From assembly GCA_949775045.1 (NCBI GenBank), contig OX459106.1:4893384-4957383 (forward strand): a DNA stretch of 64,000 nucleotides, written 5' to 3'. The notes under the pieces are model-generated. The model saw nothing but the letters and a program-made list of their open reading frames with translations. It ran no database searches and was not told the origin of the DNA. Every line of letters starts with the position of its first letter. Position 1 is the stretch's first letter. This DNA comes from Metridium senile. Lineage: Eukaryota; Cnidaria; Anthozoa; Actiniaria; Metridiidae. Positions 35,059 through 46,700 of the stretch are shown piece after piece. Both the position numbers and the translations under genes were made by a program.

Positions 35059-35762
35059 TCAAGTTAAAGTTGGATAAACTATAACATGGTATTGGCACAC
35101 TACTTTACTAGAATTATAGTAAATAAACTGAGCACGTCGAGATCTAAGTTCTCTTGTAATATTTATTGAAACCTTTAAATCATTTTTATTATCTACATGC
35201 AACTTCATAACTTTATCTAAAGTATCACATTCATTATCAAACATTGTTTTGAAAAACGTCACCAACTTCGATAGCTTGTATAAGAACGCTATAATTATCA
35301 TAAATACAACTCCTTGAAACGATAAAATTGCTTCTTTGATCCACAATACAACAAAAGTACCGAATAAAAGTAAAATAATTACCGTGATAATTATAAATGC
35401 AAATAAGCTTTGATCTTTGATCCGTGTTGTGGCATCAACCCAATCATGGCGGCTTTGTCGTTCTTTGTGCTCTTGCTCTTTGTTAAATTCTGGAATTCTT
35501 CATCTTCTGAGGATTTCCATTCAGTACAGTGGGTTGTTAAGTCAAAGTTTGTGGTATTCGTTCTGTCGTTTGTCAGTTTAGTCAGCATTTGATTGCTCAT
35601 TGATTCTAGTAAGATCTTGTTTGACTCAGCTTTGATATTGCTATGACGTTCACGAACCGACCCGGTTCGAAATATTCGCTCGTCACCATCTTTTAGTGTG
35701 GGCCGATCGAGAACAGTATGAATGTTTGTATGTTCGAGCAATTGTTGAAGTTCTGGAACCAT
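35059..35762 (-). pseudogene. Unknown membrane protein gene, frameshifted
   Basis: I do not recognise the family. Two minus-strand frames adjoin: 35391-35762 starts MVPELQQLLEHTNIHTVLDR and is polar with Asn/Thr-rich parts; sequence ending at 35059 is open from about 35500 in another frame. There it reads as a charged stretch (KERQSRHDWVDATTRIKD) then two hydrophobic segments (FIIITVIILLLFG and GVVFMIIIAFLY) and a basic tail. The simplest reading is a protein of roughly 230 residues with two membrane segments near the C-terminus, broken by one base near 35500-35520. A very short intron or a sequencing error are alternatives. It has no paralog in the other array spacers and is intronless, so it may be a retrocopy or an inserted gene. 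Confidence 0.45.
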
Positions 35763-35924
35763 TTGACTTGCTTTTACGACTAAAATCTACCGTTGCAAAC
35801 AGTATCTGATATGGTCACCGGTCACACATGTGTCTAAAATTATTACGTCAGACTGAGCATGCGTATTTGAGGTCAAAATTAGCACTTCTGGCAGAAATGC
35901 GAAATCGAAGGGAATTTTTAACTC

Positions 35925-35962
35925 TTGTCGGCTACCTTCGGTAGCCCGACACGAGTAATAAC
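35925..35962. repeat. Palindrome with TTC/GAA apex
   Basis: ACTCTTGTCGGCTACC-TTC-GGTAGCCCGACACGAGT; one-base asymmetry. Same style of apex as 15254-15307 and 30491-30528. Confidence 0.75.
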
Positions 35963-36734
35963 TGAAACAAAGTGCAATTCCATTAGCGAAAGTTCCACTT
36001 TAGTGAACTTTTACTCTTAGCACTTATTGATTTTAAAATGTTTTATATTTAATTCACAGTTTATTGATTCTCCTTATCTGCATTAGTTTAAACCGGGACA
36101 GAACATTTTTGCTTTTCCTATTCGTTGCAGTTTTATTAACTTGCTGTTTCTCTAGTTCATACATTACTTTCTGATTTATTCATAACTGGCTTTAATTCGT
36201 TCATTTATTGTATGTTCAAGTTTCAACTTATCTTTAATGTTTCGTTAAGAGTGTGTTCAACTGATGATCGAAGTTTGATTTTATAGTTCATTGAACCGTA
36301 TTATGTGATAATAACACTTTAATGTTCAACGACGCCAGAAACGTGCGACGCACATTCCAACACGAACTAATTCAAAAACAAACAATCTTTATTTTTTGTT
36401 TTTATTTGTCAGTTTATTTTGTTTGTTTGTATCATTTTTTGGTGTATTTGTGATTTATTTCAATGATTAATTCAGAAGTTCCATTCTTTTGATATATTTT
36501 TATTATTAATAAAAAACACATACACACACGAAATTTACAATTAAAAGAGTGTCACAATAAATGGGACACACGAGTTAACAAACAGACACTAACTTACTTA
36601 CAATACATAAAATAGCTATAAATATAATATAAATATAAATACATGATGTTCCATTCATTCATTTATTAACAAGCTCTTTCAGTCAATTCATTTATTGTAT
36701 TATCAAGTTTTACAAAGTTCCATTTATAAATTAA

Positions 36735-36861
36735 TATACTTGGCTATTTTAATCACTTTAAAAGGTTGTTGATTCGGATAGCGTCGTTGCTTTTTGAAGT
36801 GCCGATGACGTAAGTCGGATTGACGTAAGTGTATTTTATAACTCATGTGATCGCTTCCTTT
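36735..36861 (-). promoter_or_regulatory. Conserved CRE-like upstream box (gene B)
   Basis: TGATGACGTAAGTCGG and TTGACGTAAGTG preserved. The box is interrupted at its 3' edge by the MITE at 36862-37044. Confidence 0.4.
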
Positions 36862-37044
36862 CCCTGCTAGCAGAGTCTTCCACAGTTCGATTCTGACGAG
36901 AGTAAGTCGAGACACGAAAGGTCATCATGACGTCAGGGGTTGCTTAGTTACCTAACGCATGAGCAACAAAGAAAGCAGTATCGCTCGGCAGAGTCTTCCT
37001 TTCTCTCGTCAGAATCGAACTGTGGAAGACACTACTAGCAGGGA
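36862..37044. mobile_element. 183 bp palindromic MITE flanked by 12 bp direct repeats
   Basis: Ends CCCTGCTAGCAG and CTAGCAGGG; inner arms GTCTTCCACAGTTCGATTCT and its inverse. ATCGCTTCCTTT is at 36850-36861 and 37045-37056; paralogous sites before genes A and C have it once. A MULE-type 9-12 bp duplication is possible. Confidence 0.75.
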
Positions 37045-37081
37045 ATCGCTTCCTTTAATCATAGTCAATAAAGCCTATTAA

Positions 37082-38239
37082 AGTGCTTATGAAGTCAAAA
37101 ATGGGACATATTTCCCTCAATTCTAGACATCTTAGTTAATCGATTCCCGTTGTCAGAATTCAATTTGAAGCAATTGGGAGTATTTTATCGATCTTTAAAC
37201 ATCGTTGTGACCACGCCCTGGCCGGGATTTTTCGGTCTGGGGCGAGTTACCGGAAGTGACGACACAAGTTACTGCATTGAAGTGTCAACTGAGGATTCAT
37301 TTTGACAACTTTACTTCAAGAGAAGTTGTAAAAGTATATATAGTCTCGTTTGTTGTCAACATTTCACGCAAGATTCATTCGACAAGAATTATAATGTGGA
37401 AGGAACAGCTCGAAACGACCGGTATTCGACAATAAACTTGCCATGATGAAATGTTCGATATTAAGCGCTTTCGTAACTTGGCAATGAAACTCGACAAAAA
37501 CTTACATTTTTCAAACTTATTATAACACTAAGACATTAGTTAATGGTTTATTACAATATTGGAGTGCTTAAGTTTGATCATACACAGAATAACATGTGTT
37601 TTATTACGTGATTTGAATCGAAGTGTTGTGTTTGTGTTTGTGTTTCGGCCCGACGGTTTTATTACAACCGATGTTGTAAAGCGCTTTCAAAACTGATTGC
37701 TTGTCGGCAATAAACTTGGCAAAAACTCACATTTTTCAAACTTATTATCACACTAATACATTAGTTAATGGTTTATTACCGTTATTGAAGTGTGTTTGAT
37801 TTACGTAAACACCGTAATAAATCAGTTTATTTCGTATATTTTTGTGTATAAGTGACACTCGTTGAATGCTACACTAAGACAATTTTTTTTCCTTGAGATA
37901 TCAATAATTATACTTTACAATGTGTTTGTATATGTATATTATATCCTTATGTATATTATATACATAAATCGTATCTATATTATGAAGCTCGAACTGACTA
38001 TACGCTAGCTCGTACGCTTATCGAGCTGGTCACGTGAGAGTAACTTGTGTCGTCACAGATTACTGTCGACCTAGTCTCTAAATTCACGGTCTACCTGGCA
38101 CAGGAAGCCCAAAACGTCACTTTCATGCGCGAATAACTCCCCCTGGATTTGCCCGATCAGACTTATACAAATATCATTTTAAATCTCACGATGTCTAGAA
38201 TTGAGGGAAATATGTCCCATTTTTGACTTCATAATCACT
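37082..38239. mobile_element. TTAA-flanked TIR element 1
   Basis: Left end AGTGCTTATGAAGTCAAAAA, right end its complement with one base difference; about 52 bp TIRs including GGGACATATTTCCCTCAATT. TTAA at 37078-37081 and 38240-38243. TTAA duplications are typical of Kolobok and piggyBac. Interior has no transposase frame. Confidence 0.8.
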
Positions 38240-38243
38240 TTAA

Positions 38244-38876
38244 GGTGACGGGCTACTTTTGGAAATAATGCATGTTAAACTTTTCTCTAAACTACGATTT
38301 TTTAATGTGAAATTTAATACTGATTCCAAAAATGAATAGAAAAATAGGGTGTCTCGAGCTCATTTCCGAAATAATCAGCATTTAATGTACGCCTACGCAC
38401 GAGATTTTGAAGAAAAACCTGCGAAAACTGAAGCGATAAGAAAAAAATCACAACTCATGTGAAACTAGTTTTTTTGATACTATATCCAGCACAAATGCCG
38501 GGTAATGAATCATTCTACAATACAAAATGGATGGTTTTGAATTAAAGACAAAGAAATACCTTGATCTGACATATTTCGGACTTTCAGTGCTTTCAAAACC
38601 AGCATGAAGTCGGACAAAAAATACTACGAAATCGATTTTTTTGTATGTTAAAAAAATTAACTTTTTAAAAAAAATTGATATAACGTAGATTTTATTAGTT
38701 TTTTTTTTTCAACTTAGCATAACAATAGAGTCCAGCTCGAGGGTTTTGCCCTGTTGAAGTTCAAAACGTGTATTGTTCCTAAATAAAAATTTGTATTTTA
38801 TTCAGCAGTTTTTGTGCGCGCGCACATCGTGGGCTCGAATCGAACGTTCAAAAGCGTTCAAAAGTAGCCAGTCACC
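38244..38876. mobile_element. TTAA-flanked TIR element 2, abutting element 1
   Basis: Ends GGTGACGGGCTACTTTTG and CAAAAGTAGCCAGTCACC. TTAA at 38240-38243 (shared with element 1) and 38877-38880. Non-coding. Confidence 0.8.
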
Positions 38877-39230
38877 TTAAATACGTTTATAATAATATTA
38901 ATGATATTTCTTTATACAAGCATTCCATATCTTTTTTATTATTATTATCATTGTTATCATTATTATATTTTTATGCTGACGAGCTTTCAAGCGTTAATCT
39001 AGTGATTTCGTAATACAAGAATGGCGTATGCGGTATTTATGTCACGAAAATATTTTCTCAATTTGTTTCTACATTAAAATTAAACTTCGTCAGATTGACT
39101 CAAGCTAACAAATCAAACATCGGCATGGTTTATGTGCGCTTGGTGACGATTTGACTAATGTTTATTGCTGATAATACACCGATTTTCAAAATTCGTTGTC
39201 GCATCCAAAGCCCTACAGCCATTCATTCAT

Positions 39231-39630
39231 TAACGGGTTATAATTAGCTCAGTTGGGAGAGCATGGCCTGTTAACCGGGATGACGGGGTTTCAAACCCAG
39301 CCGGACCATCACTCAGAGTCTTAAAATAATTGAGGAGAATGTTATAACTTTGTATTTATTTCGGTTTATAATTGTTAGGCTTTGCGTCCTGTCGGATAAG
39401 GACGTTAAATCGGAGGTCCCGTCTCGCCACTCACACACTAACCATTAATTGGGGGGGACGTAAAAGAACGACTGAGGACGCAGGTCACGACCATCATCAG
39501 TGAAAGGCCTACAATTACACTAATATATACTAATTACTAACAGCTAACTATAATGTGTAAAGCGCATTTGAATATATACACATAGAAAGTGCGCTATATA
39601 AATGCATTATCATCATTATCATCATTACAG
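39231..39630 (+). mobile_element. tRNA-derived SINE with LINE-like tail
   Basis: Head (about 39236-39308) is tRNA-like: A box TTAGCTCAGTTGGGAGAGC, anticodon-loop CTGTTAA as in tRNA-Asn, B box GGTTTCAAACCC. The body contains GTCCTGTCGGATAAGGACGT and GGTCCCGTCTCGCCAC. The tail GTGTAAAGCGCATTTGAA..AAGTGCGCTATATAAATGC ends in TCATCAT repeats and resembles the tail of the LINE at 19735-19785. Confidence 0.85.
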
Positions 39631-40290
39631 TCCACTCTATGAAGCCTGCAAAATATGTCATCAGAATTTGTTATTAATTAATTGCGTGTTTTTAAAATAT
39701 AAAAAAAAAACATATTTGTTTCATCATCTACAAATGCAACAACTCCCTATGGTCATATAACACAAACACAAACACATACAAATATGTGTATATTAAATGT
39801 AATTAAATTCCAAAATCTGCAATGAATAAATCGATAACAAGATAATTAATACAACAAGTATTTGAAGGCTTCTAGTGCTAGCTTTGATTGGGTCAACAAT
39901 TTTTATTTTCATAATTGCCGCCAACTGATTGTTTATTACATAAAATACGGCATGCATTGTGCACAGAACAGCCAACATTTCCATGAATGTCTGTCTATAT
40001 GACAGTTATTTCACATGACAATGCTTAATAATATAATATTTATTAACTTAATTGTAAAATTACTTATACTACAATAGCAATATATACTTGGTATTCAAGA
40101 CTCTTCGCATCGGTGCAAATACAGCATGGGAGTATACCCAACCCGGGAACATATGTTGCCATAATGTTCCCTGAGAACATAAGTCAATCAAGCAGAAACT
40201 TATTCAAATCCAAATTAATTTTTTTTTTGGAAGGAAATCTTTTTTTTTTCGGTTAATATTCACATTACTATTTTTGTAATATATTAAATA
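39631..40290. other. AT-rich spacer, no gene seen
   Basis: One 63-codon minus-strand frame (39793-39984) lacks any recognisable domain. Confidence 0.4.
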
Positions 40291-41690
40291 TTATAATATA
40301 GCTTAGATAGTACGTAAGCTCTGATTGGTTGATTTACTCAAAAAAGCTATGCTCTATTTCACCGGTAGAGACATGGTTTTTGATTGACAGCTCACAATTT
40401 TAATAAGAGTTGTTCTGTTATAAGCTACTACATCTACTAAAAACGGCTATTAAAATGTAAAAAGACTTTCCATCTTGTGAACTTTCTGGTAAACTAAACC
40501 CTGAAGCCTACGGTGCAATGAAATGCAATTCAAAAGCGACAAAAATCATAGACATGGCTTTGAAAATACGCCGCCTTTAGACAAACTGTAAAGTTGGAAG
40601 TCAAAAGTTGAATTTGATCAAAACAAACAAAAACAAAAGGAAAACAGCGCTTCAAAGTGGCAATAATTTTTACTTCATTTTATCCTTGACATATGAAGAT
40701 AATTTCGTAGTGAATAAGTGAGATTTTTTTGCAATTGAACTCGATTAATCTGATCTTGAACAAATAACTTGCATGTTCGTTGAATTTATCGACGGCAAAA
40801 TATGTTATATTTTGTTTTATAAAAACAAACAAACAAACACACAGTCAATTACAGAATTATAAATGTGCTTTCAAGTTTTTTATTCTCATAAATAGGCCAT
40901 GTTTGAAAACAAGCAATGTGAACAAAAAGGCAGATTTACAATTATCTTTCAATTGTCTCGTCAAAATGAAAACAGACACTGATAAACTTTAAACCTGCAA
41001 ACGTTTGATTAAAAGTAAATAAATACATACTTTCAGCAGCCTAAGTAATCTTGTAGATGTGGTCTTTGTTCTTTTTAACTTCAAAACGTTGTACACAGCA
41101 AGCTTGTCTTGTTCAAACTGTTTTTTTCTCAGTGTGATAAATTGCTGTCAGTCGGCACGGCTTTCACCACTCAAATTCGCTTGAATTGCTGTATATATGT
41201 CAGTCTCATGCAAGAGTTCAGCTAAAGGTTTTTGTTTTTAGCCACAGAAGTCAACCAAAGCTATGTTTTAACGGTTTTATAAATGAAATTCCTTCTTTTT
41301 AGCTAGCAAAAAGACCCGGGAAGAAAGTGAACAGCACCTTGGTCCTTTTTGGTCAAGATTGCTCAATAGTACACTGATTATGATTGGTTCATTGGGCACT
41401 GGTGTTAGTTTTGAGAATTACAATTTTAATCAGCAAATAAAACTACGTTTTTACGGGAAAACCTACATTGCTATATTATAAAAGCAATAGAAGCCAGTTC
41501 ATATGACTCTACCAGTGAAATAGAGCACTTGGGATGTTGTTAGAAACACTCGAAAAAGTTATAAAATCACTCGCTTTCAGCTCGTGATTTTATAACTTTT
41601 CTCGTGTTTCTCCCAACATCCCGCGTGCTCTATTTCACCGGTAGAGTCATAGGAACTGGCTTCTATTGCTTAAATAAGTATAATATTAAT
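40291..41690. mobile_element. Palindromic element; shared word CTCTATTTCACCGGTAGAG
   Basis: Terminal module at 40291-40395 (TTATAATATAG, CTGATTGGTTGA, GCTCTATTTCACCGGTAGAG). Hairpin at 41467-41680 has arms ending in CTCTATTTCACCGGTAGAG and AGAAACACGAG, with GAGCTGAAAGCGAG at the apex. The 1 kb between is AT-rich and non-coding. Confidence 0.6.
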
Positions 41691-41712
41691 ATCAAAATGT
41701 AAATCTCTATTT

Positions 41713-42778
41713 AACAAATAGAACAGTCTTTTCCGTGCTCTGTTCAGTTATAAAGCACGATGAAAGTGACGAGAGCACGAAAGAAGTGATGGGAGAAGCA
41801 CGAGCTGAAAGCGAGTGCTTCTCCTCACTTCTTGAGTGCTCTCTTCACTTTCTGAGTGCTTTATAACTGAACAGAGCACGGAAAAGACTGTTCTATTTGT
41901 TTTATTATATATTTGCTCATTTCTTTTAAGCTTAAATCACTTTAATTTCACGCTTTTTATCGATAAAGTTACTGATTCTTTTTCAAAATTCTCCCTACTA
42001 ACATTCGTGTGAGTTCTCGAGCGCTGATTGGTTGCCGTCTTGGTTTCCTATTTCGGTTTCCTATAACACTGTCACGCCACGCTACAGTCGTGCGAATGAA
42101 ATTCAATCGATGCAAAAGGGACTGCAAAAGGCTGATAAAAACAAGATTATATGGATAAACGATGAATGGAAATTACTTTTCTGTAAGTAAAAAATTGTAA
42201 TAAATGCCAATTTGTTCTCATGGAGCATGTGTGTTTTAAATTTATGCCGTTTTGCAGTCCTTTTGACATATTTTCGCCAACAATCGTCCCAACGAACCGT
42301 TTCGGTTTGCTGAAACAGATAGTAATCTTATTTTCAGCAAAAACATGCTCAAAGTTGTTTTGGTTAGAGAATGTAATATTTATGGATCGTTTGAAAAGCT
42401 ATGCATTTTGTAGAAATTTTGAACTCCTCAAGTTTGGTGTCATTTTAAATTTGAGTCCTATTTTGTGATTTTTTAAAGACTTTTTGGTTGTATTGTACGT
42501 TCTTTCCTTTTCAAACTTCACTTTGCTTTCTAAATATAAACAATAGATTGTATTTCTGTGTGAAAAATAGGCTGATTCTCATTATTTCCTGATTAAAAAC
42601 ATCTCATTTTAGTGTTTTGTTTTCTAATTTTGCCAAATCTTGAAACGGAAATCGAGTTCGGTGCGTGACAGAGATTCGTCATGATGTCGTCACAACTGTG
42701 CTCCGTTCACCTATAAAGCACAGCGCTCGACCAATCACACCGCGCGTAGTATCTCAAATATATAATAATTAAAAGTAT
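41713..42778. mobile_element. Palindromic element; shared word GTGCTTTATA..GARC..GAGCAC
   Basis: Hairpin 41713-41900 with arms CAAATAGAACAGTCTTTTCC and TGCTCTGTTCAGTTATAAAG and their inverses, apex GAGCTGAAAGCGAG. The terminal module near 42700-42778, read on the minus strand, is TTATATATTTGAGATAC, TGATTGGTCGAGCGC, GTGCTTTATAGGTGAACG. The 82-codon frame at 42220 is inside and has no domain. Confidence 0.6.
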
Positions 42779-42929
42779 CTGCACTGCCTGCCTCGACTAG
42801 TTATGCTACCTGCAGGCTGCGCGCGTAAACTCAAATGTACAACATTTATATCATATATTTGTAAATAAATTGAAATTGAATAGAAATTGAAATTGAATAA
42901 GAACGGTTGGTAATTAAACAGATTACTGT

Positions 42930-43113
42930 GGTTTTCGTCTTTCTACGAACTCAGACATTCCCATTGCTGGCTGTGAAATATGTTTTTAACTGCCGTCAAT
43001 CAAAATCAATTAATCGATACCATTTAAATCCTTGATTGACGGCAGCGAAATACGTATTTTACAACAAGCTGTTGGAATGTCTGAGTTCGCAGAAAGTCGA
43101 CAACCGCAGTAAC
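42930..43113. repeat. Palindromic MITE
   Basis: GAACTCAGACATTCC / GGAATGTCTGAGTTC and TGCCGTCAATCAA / TTGATTGACGGCA form two arm segments around ATCAATTAATCGAT. Confidence 0.75.
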
Positions 43114-43204
43114 GTTCACGGGTGAAGGTTAATGAGTAGGGGTAAAATCATTAATCTCAAAATTGCAATAAGACACACACACAATATTTGAATGGATGAA
43201 ATTG

Positions 43205-43482
43205 TTTATTTAAATTTAAGGCATTACAAAAACTTAGAATTTCATTCAACCTCTCATTGATTATACTTTCTCCAATCTCTCTCTCTCTCTCTCAATCTCC
43301 ATTTTTATTCCATTTGTTTGCATTATTTTTCTTGCGCTCAGTAACTCTAGTCAACATTTCCAAAATGTTCAGATTTTAAAGCTTCGATTATTTTCAATAT
43401 CCTTAGTTGTTATGTTTTGTTATGTTACGTTATCGAGATCCATTTCCAAATCATTGTCATGAGGTACCAACTGTAAACAGTG
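43205..43482 (-). other. Gene C 3' untranslated exon and poly(A) signal
   Basis: Acceptor TTCCCACAG before 43482; AATAAA at 43205-43210. Shares its start with the gene B counterpart. Untranslated because the stop is in the preceding exon. Confidence 0.55.
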
Positions 43483-43523
43483 CTGTGGGAAAAATAAATA
43501 AACATATGAATATGAAATTATAA

Positions 43524-43697
43524 GAGCTAGAGCTAGAGCTAGAGCTAGAGCTAGAGCTAGAGCTAGAGCTAGAGCTAGAGCTAGAGCTAGAGCTAGAGCT
43601 AGAGCTAGAGCTAGAGCTAGAGCTAGAGCTAGAGCTAGAGCTAGAGCTAGAGCTAGAGCTAGAGCTACAGCTACAGCTAAAGCTAGAGCTAGAGTTA
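43524..43697. repeat. (GAGCTA)n hexanucleotide array
   Basis: About 29 units of AGAGCT in gene C's last intron; slightly degenerate at the right end (ACAGCT, AAAGCT). Poly-Ala/Leu and poly-Ser frames through it are artefacts. Confidence 0.95.
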
Positions 43698-43723
43698 GAC
43701 ATTTCACTTACCTATTTTGGTGT

Positions 43724-46700
43724 TTAAGCGTTGCCACAATAACGAAAGTAGCAAAGTGTTTTCCTGAGGTAAAAGACATAGAATCCTCCACAGTTGGTGA
43801 TTTTGATGTTTATCTTCCATCTACAGCAGTTTCTCAAAAAGCTAAAGCACACTTGGCTGTTCAATGTCTGTCCTTTACGACTTGGATATCTACCATTAAC
43901 CCATCCTGTAGCGTAGGTCCCACAACGGTATGGAGGGACGCATCTATTAAGACCGAACAAATAAATATACAAACAAGTCACAATCGTGGACATAAATTTT
44001 GACACTGTTTGAAAGTTAAGCATTTATTTTTGCATTTTCGTCACTAGAACGATCGTATTTTGATACCCCCTCCCCCCAAAGCAGTTTTGTTTTCCCTGAA
44101 GGTGTTTCTATCTCAGGAATATCAACATTGTTCAGGGGTGGGGAGGGAGGGAAGAAAATGTTTGTGAAATTGATAGTATTAAGCACTCACTGCGAGTGTC
44201 AACTATTTATGTCCAAAATTGTAGGTACGTCCTTCATAGGGAACTAGCCAATAAGCGACAAGAGAACATGGACATCTTGTTAGCGTCTCTCCGAGGGAAA
44301 GATATTAGTGTCTTAATGCTGGCCAGTTCGGGATTAACTGATATTAAACTTAAATGAACAGTGCTAGTTTTGCCCTAAGGGAACAGCGAGAAAAACGTTT
44401 CACTGCCTATTGAATTCGAATGAAATACTATCAATTAAGAATTAAGCGTCAATTATCACTAAATAAACAAACTACTTTAGGGCCAAACTATTTATTTAAA
44501 TCTATTAGAACACAGAACAAAACCTCCCACTTGATGATGGGGTCATGCTTTTGTGTACTGATTAAATTATGGTATTATGCAAATTTTATTGTAAGAGAAA
44601 TAGTGCTACGCTCATGGAGTAATAAAATGACAACTCATATGCTGATACAGATAATTATGTGAATAATAACTGTGATAAGAATGACAATTATTATGATGAT
44701 TTTAACCATACCTGGTTGGGATGTAAGTTCCAGTATATCCAATAAAGCGGTACCACCCAAGAAGCTTGTTGTCACAGTTTGACCCTCTACCACGACTTTG
44801 GCGACGAGTTATATCGTTAATACTCGTATAATTGCGGCATTGAGGCACTAGAGAGCAATAAGGGTGTTTATAATATGGAGATTTACTAGTGAAAAATCTA
44901 CTCAATATTTTTCGTGTGTTCATTGATATAAGCCAATCAGAAACCACATATCATTTTTTAATGTGTGTGAATCGATACGTCCAATAAAAAGCCGCGTACA
45001 TGCACTCCACCTCAGGTGTGAGAAAAAATAAATGCGTTCAATCATTTTATTTCTGGTGAAAATTAACAAAACCTAACTTTTAAATATGAGTTTTTTGTTT
45101 CTTTACGTTTATCGGCGAAAATTAAAAAATCCTTAAGATGAGCAGGTTACAGACTATCTTGCTACGATTTGGAAGTTGTGTGTACTTTTCAAGTGCTTTA
45201 ACAGTCAAGCTCCTCCATATCTCACCGACTAGTTTACTTAGATCAGCATCTTCATAAATACTCTACTCGGTCTTCATTTCTCAAAAAGCTTTACCCTGAC
45301 ACTGACCTTTTTAAGAATGATAGTGACAGACGTACTTTTTTTTATAGCTAGTGGCTTAGTTCTTTGGATCGGAATAATCTTTCCCTCGCTTCAAAATCTC
45401 TCTCATCCTCTAAATCCTTCCTCTCAAATCTGTTTCAGTCTTATCTTTTTCCACAGCCAGACCTCGCGATCGACTCATTAACCGTAAATTTTGATTCCTG
45501 CTTAAACAAAATATTTCCTATACCAATTTTTTTTTTTTTATATTAATAGCAGTTATTAGTATGTACTTTTGTGTATGATTGCAATTTTTGACATATATGT
45601 ATTTTGTAATGTCCACTTATTTAGTTAGTCATTTTGTAATGTTTACTGAATTTGTCTACCCACCTTTAATAGAGTTTGCATTTATGTACATGTATGTATA
45701 TGTTTGTCTGCCCAAATGTCGCATCTCACATGTTCCGAATCCAGTGCAAATTCGTATCAAAAATACCGTATGCAATCTTGAAAACAATGCCATTACAACA
45801 TATTAGCGAGCGAAATTTTTTTCTTATTTTTTAACAGGTTGAGATTGCAACAGAACAATAGGCATATCTTTGATACGTTACCAAAACCTATTGTTTAAAA
45901 TAATTTGCATTAAATTCAGTTATGGACATGCATGGGAAATGCGCAGTTTGAACTGGGCCTAATGTTAAAATAATAACTTACATCCGTGGTCACGATCACA
46001 GTGGCCACAGGTTTTTCTACAGTAGACACGACCAACGTTCTGGTTACATGCCCTGTATGTGTATTTCACTTTACGGCAGCTCAAAGACGACAGCTTGTCA
46101 ATACACGCTAGAGAAATAAACAAACAAAATTGAATTCATTTTAAATCAATAAAATTCAATGGTGCTGTAAAATAAATTAAACACATTCTGAAGATACAAT
46201 ATGCAATATCCAATGAAGTAATTCACATTCAAATATCGGTGGTGTAGCGGGGTTTTTTTTAAATAATTATCTTTGTATTTATACTAACAAAATTATAATC
46301 CTCAGACAATATAAAAATAGATAAATAATAACCTCGACATTTCCTCGGCTATTATTCTTCGATACACATTTCGACTTCGGCAAATATTTTTTAATTAGCC
46401 TTCTTATAAATGTTTAGACTTCTAACCAATGCTCTATTTGTGAACTCAGTGATGGGCATTCTTTGTACTTAATACCAAGTGTTTTTATTATATTTGAGTA
46501 ACGAACTATTGTAATTTTGAACAAAAATATTGTTTTTATCAATATTTAATATAGAAAACTATATAAAAGATGACTTACAGCAAATATTAACACAGAATCT
46601 TGCAATGGCTCTGTTGCTACAGTAACCATATCTCTGCAGAATCAGGCAGCTTTGACGGCTCAGTTGAGGGTAACCTCGCTTTACTTGCTCAACCTCGTCT

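Noticed and set aside
42220..42468. 82-codon plus-strand frame
   Set aside because: No domain or splice context; lies in the AT-rich middle of a palindromic element.
43420..43707. Poly-Ala/Leu and poly-Ser minus-strand frames, apparently continuing into the last exon
   Set aside because: They read through the (AGCTCT)n array, an intron; the gene C stop codon already lies in the preceding exon.
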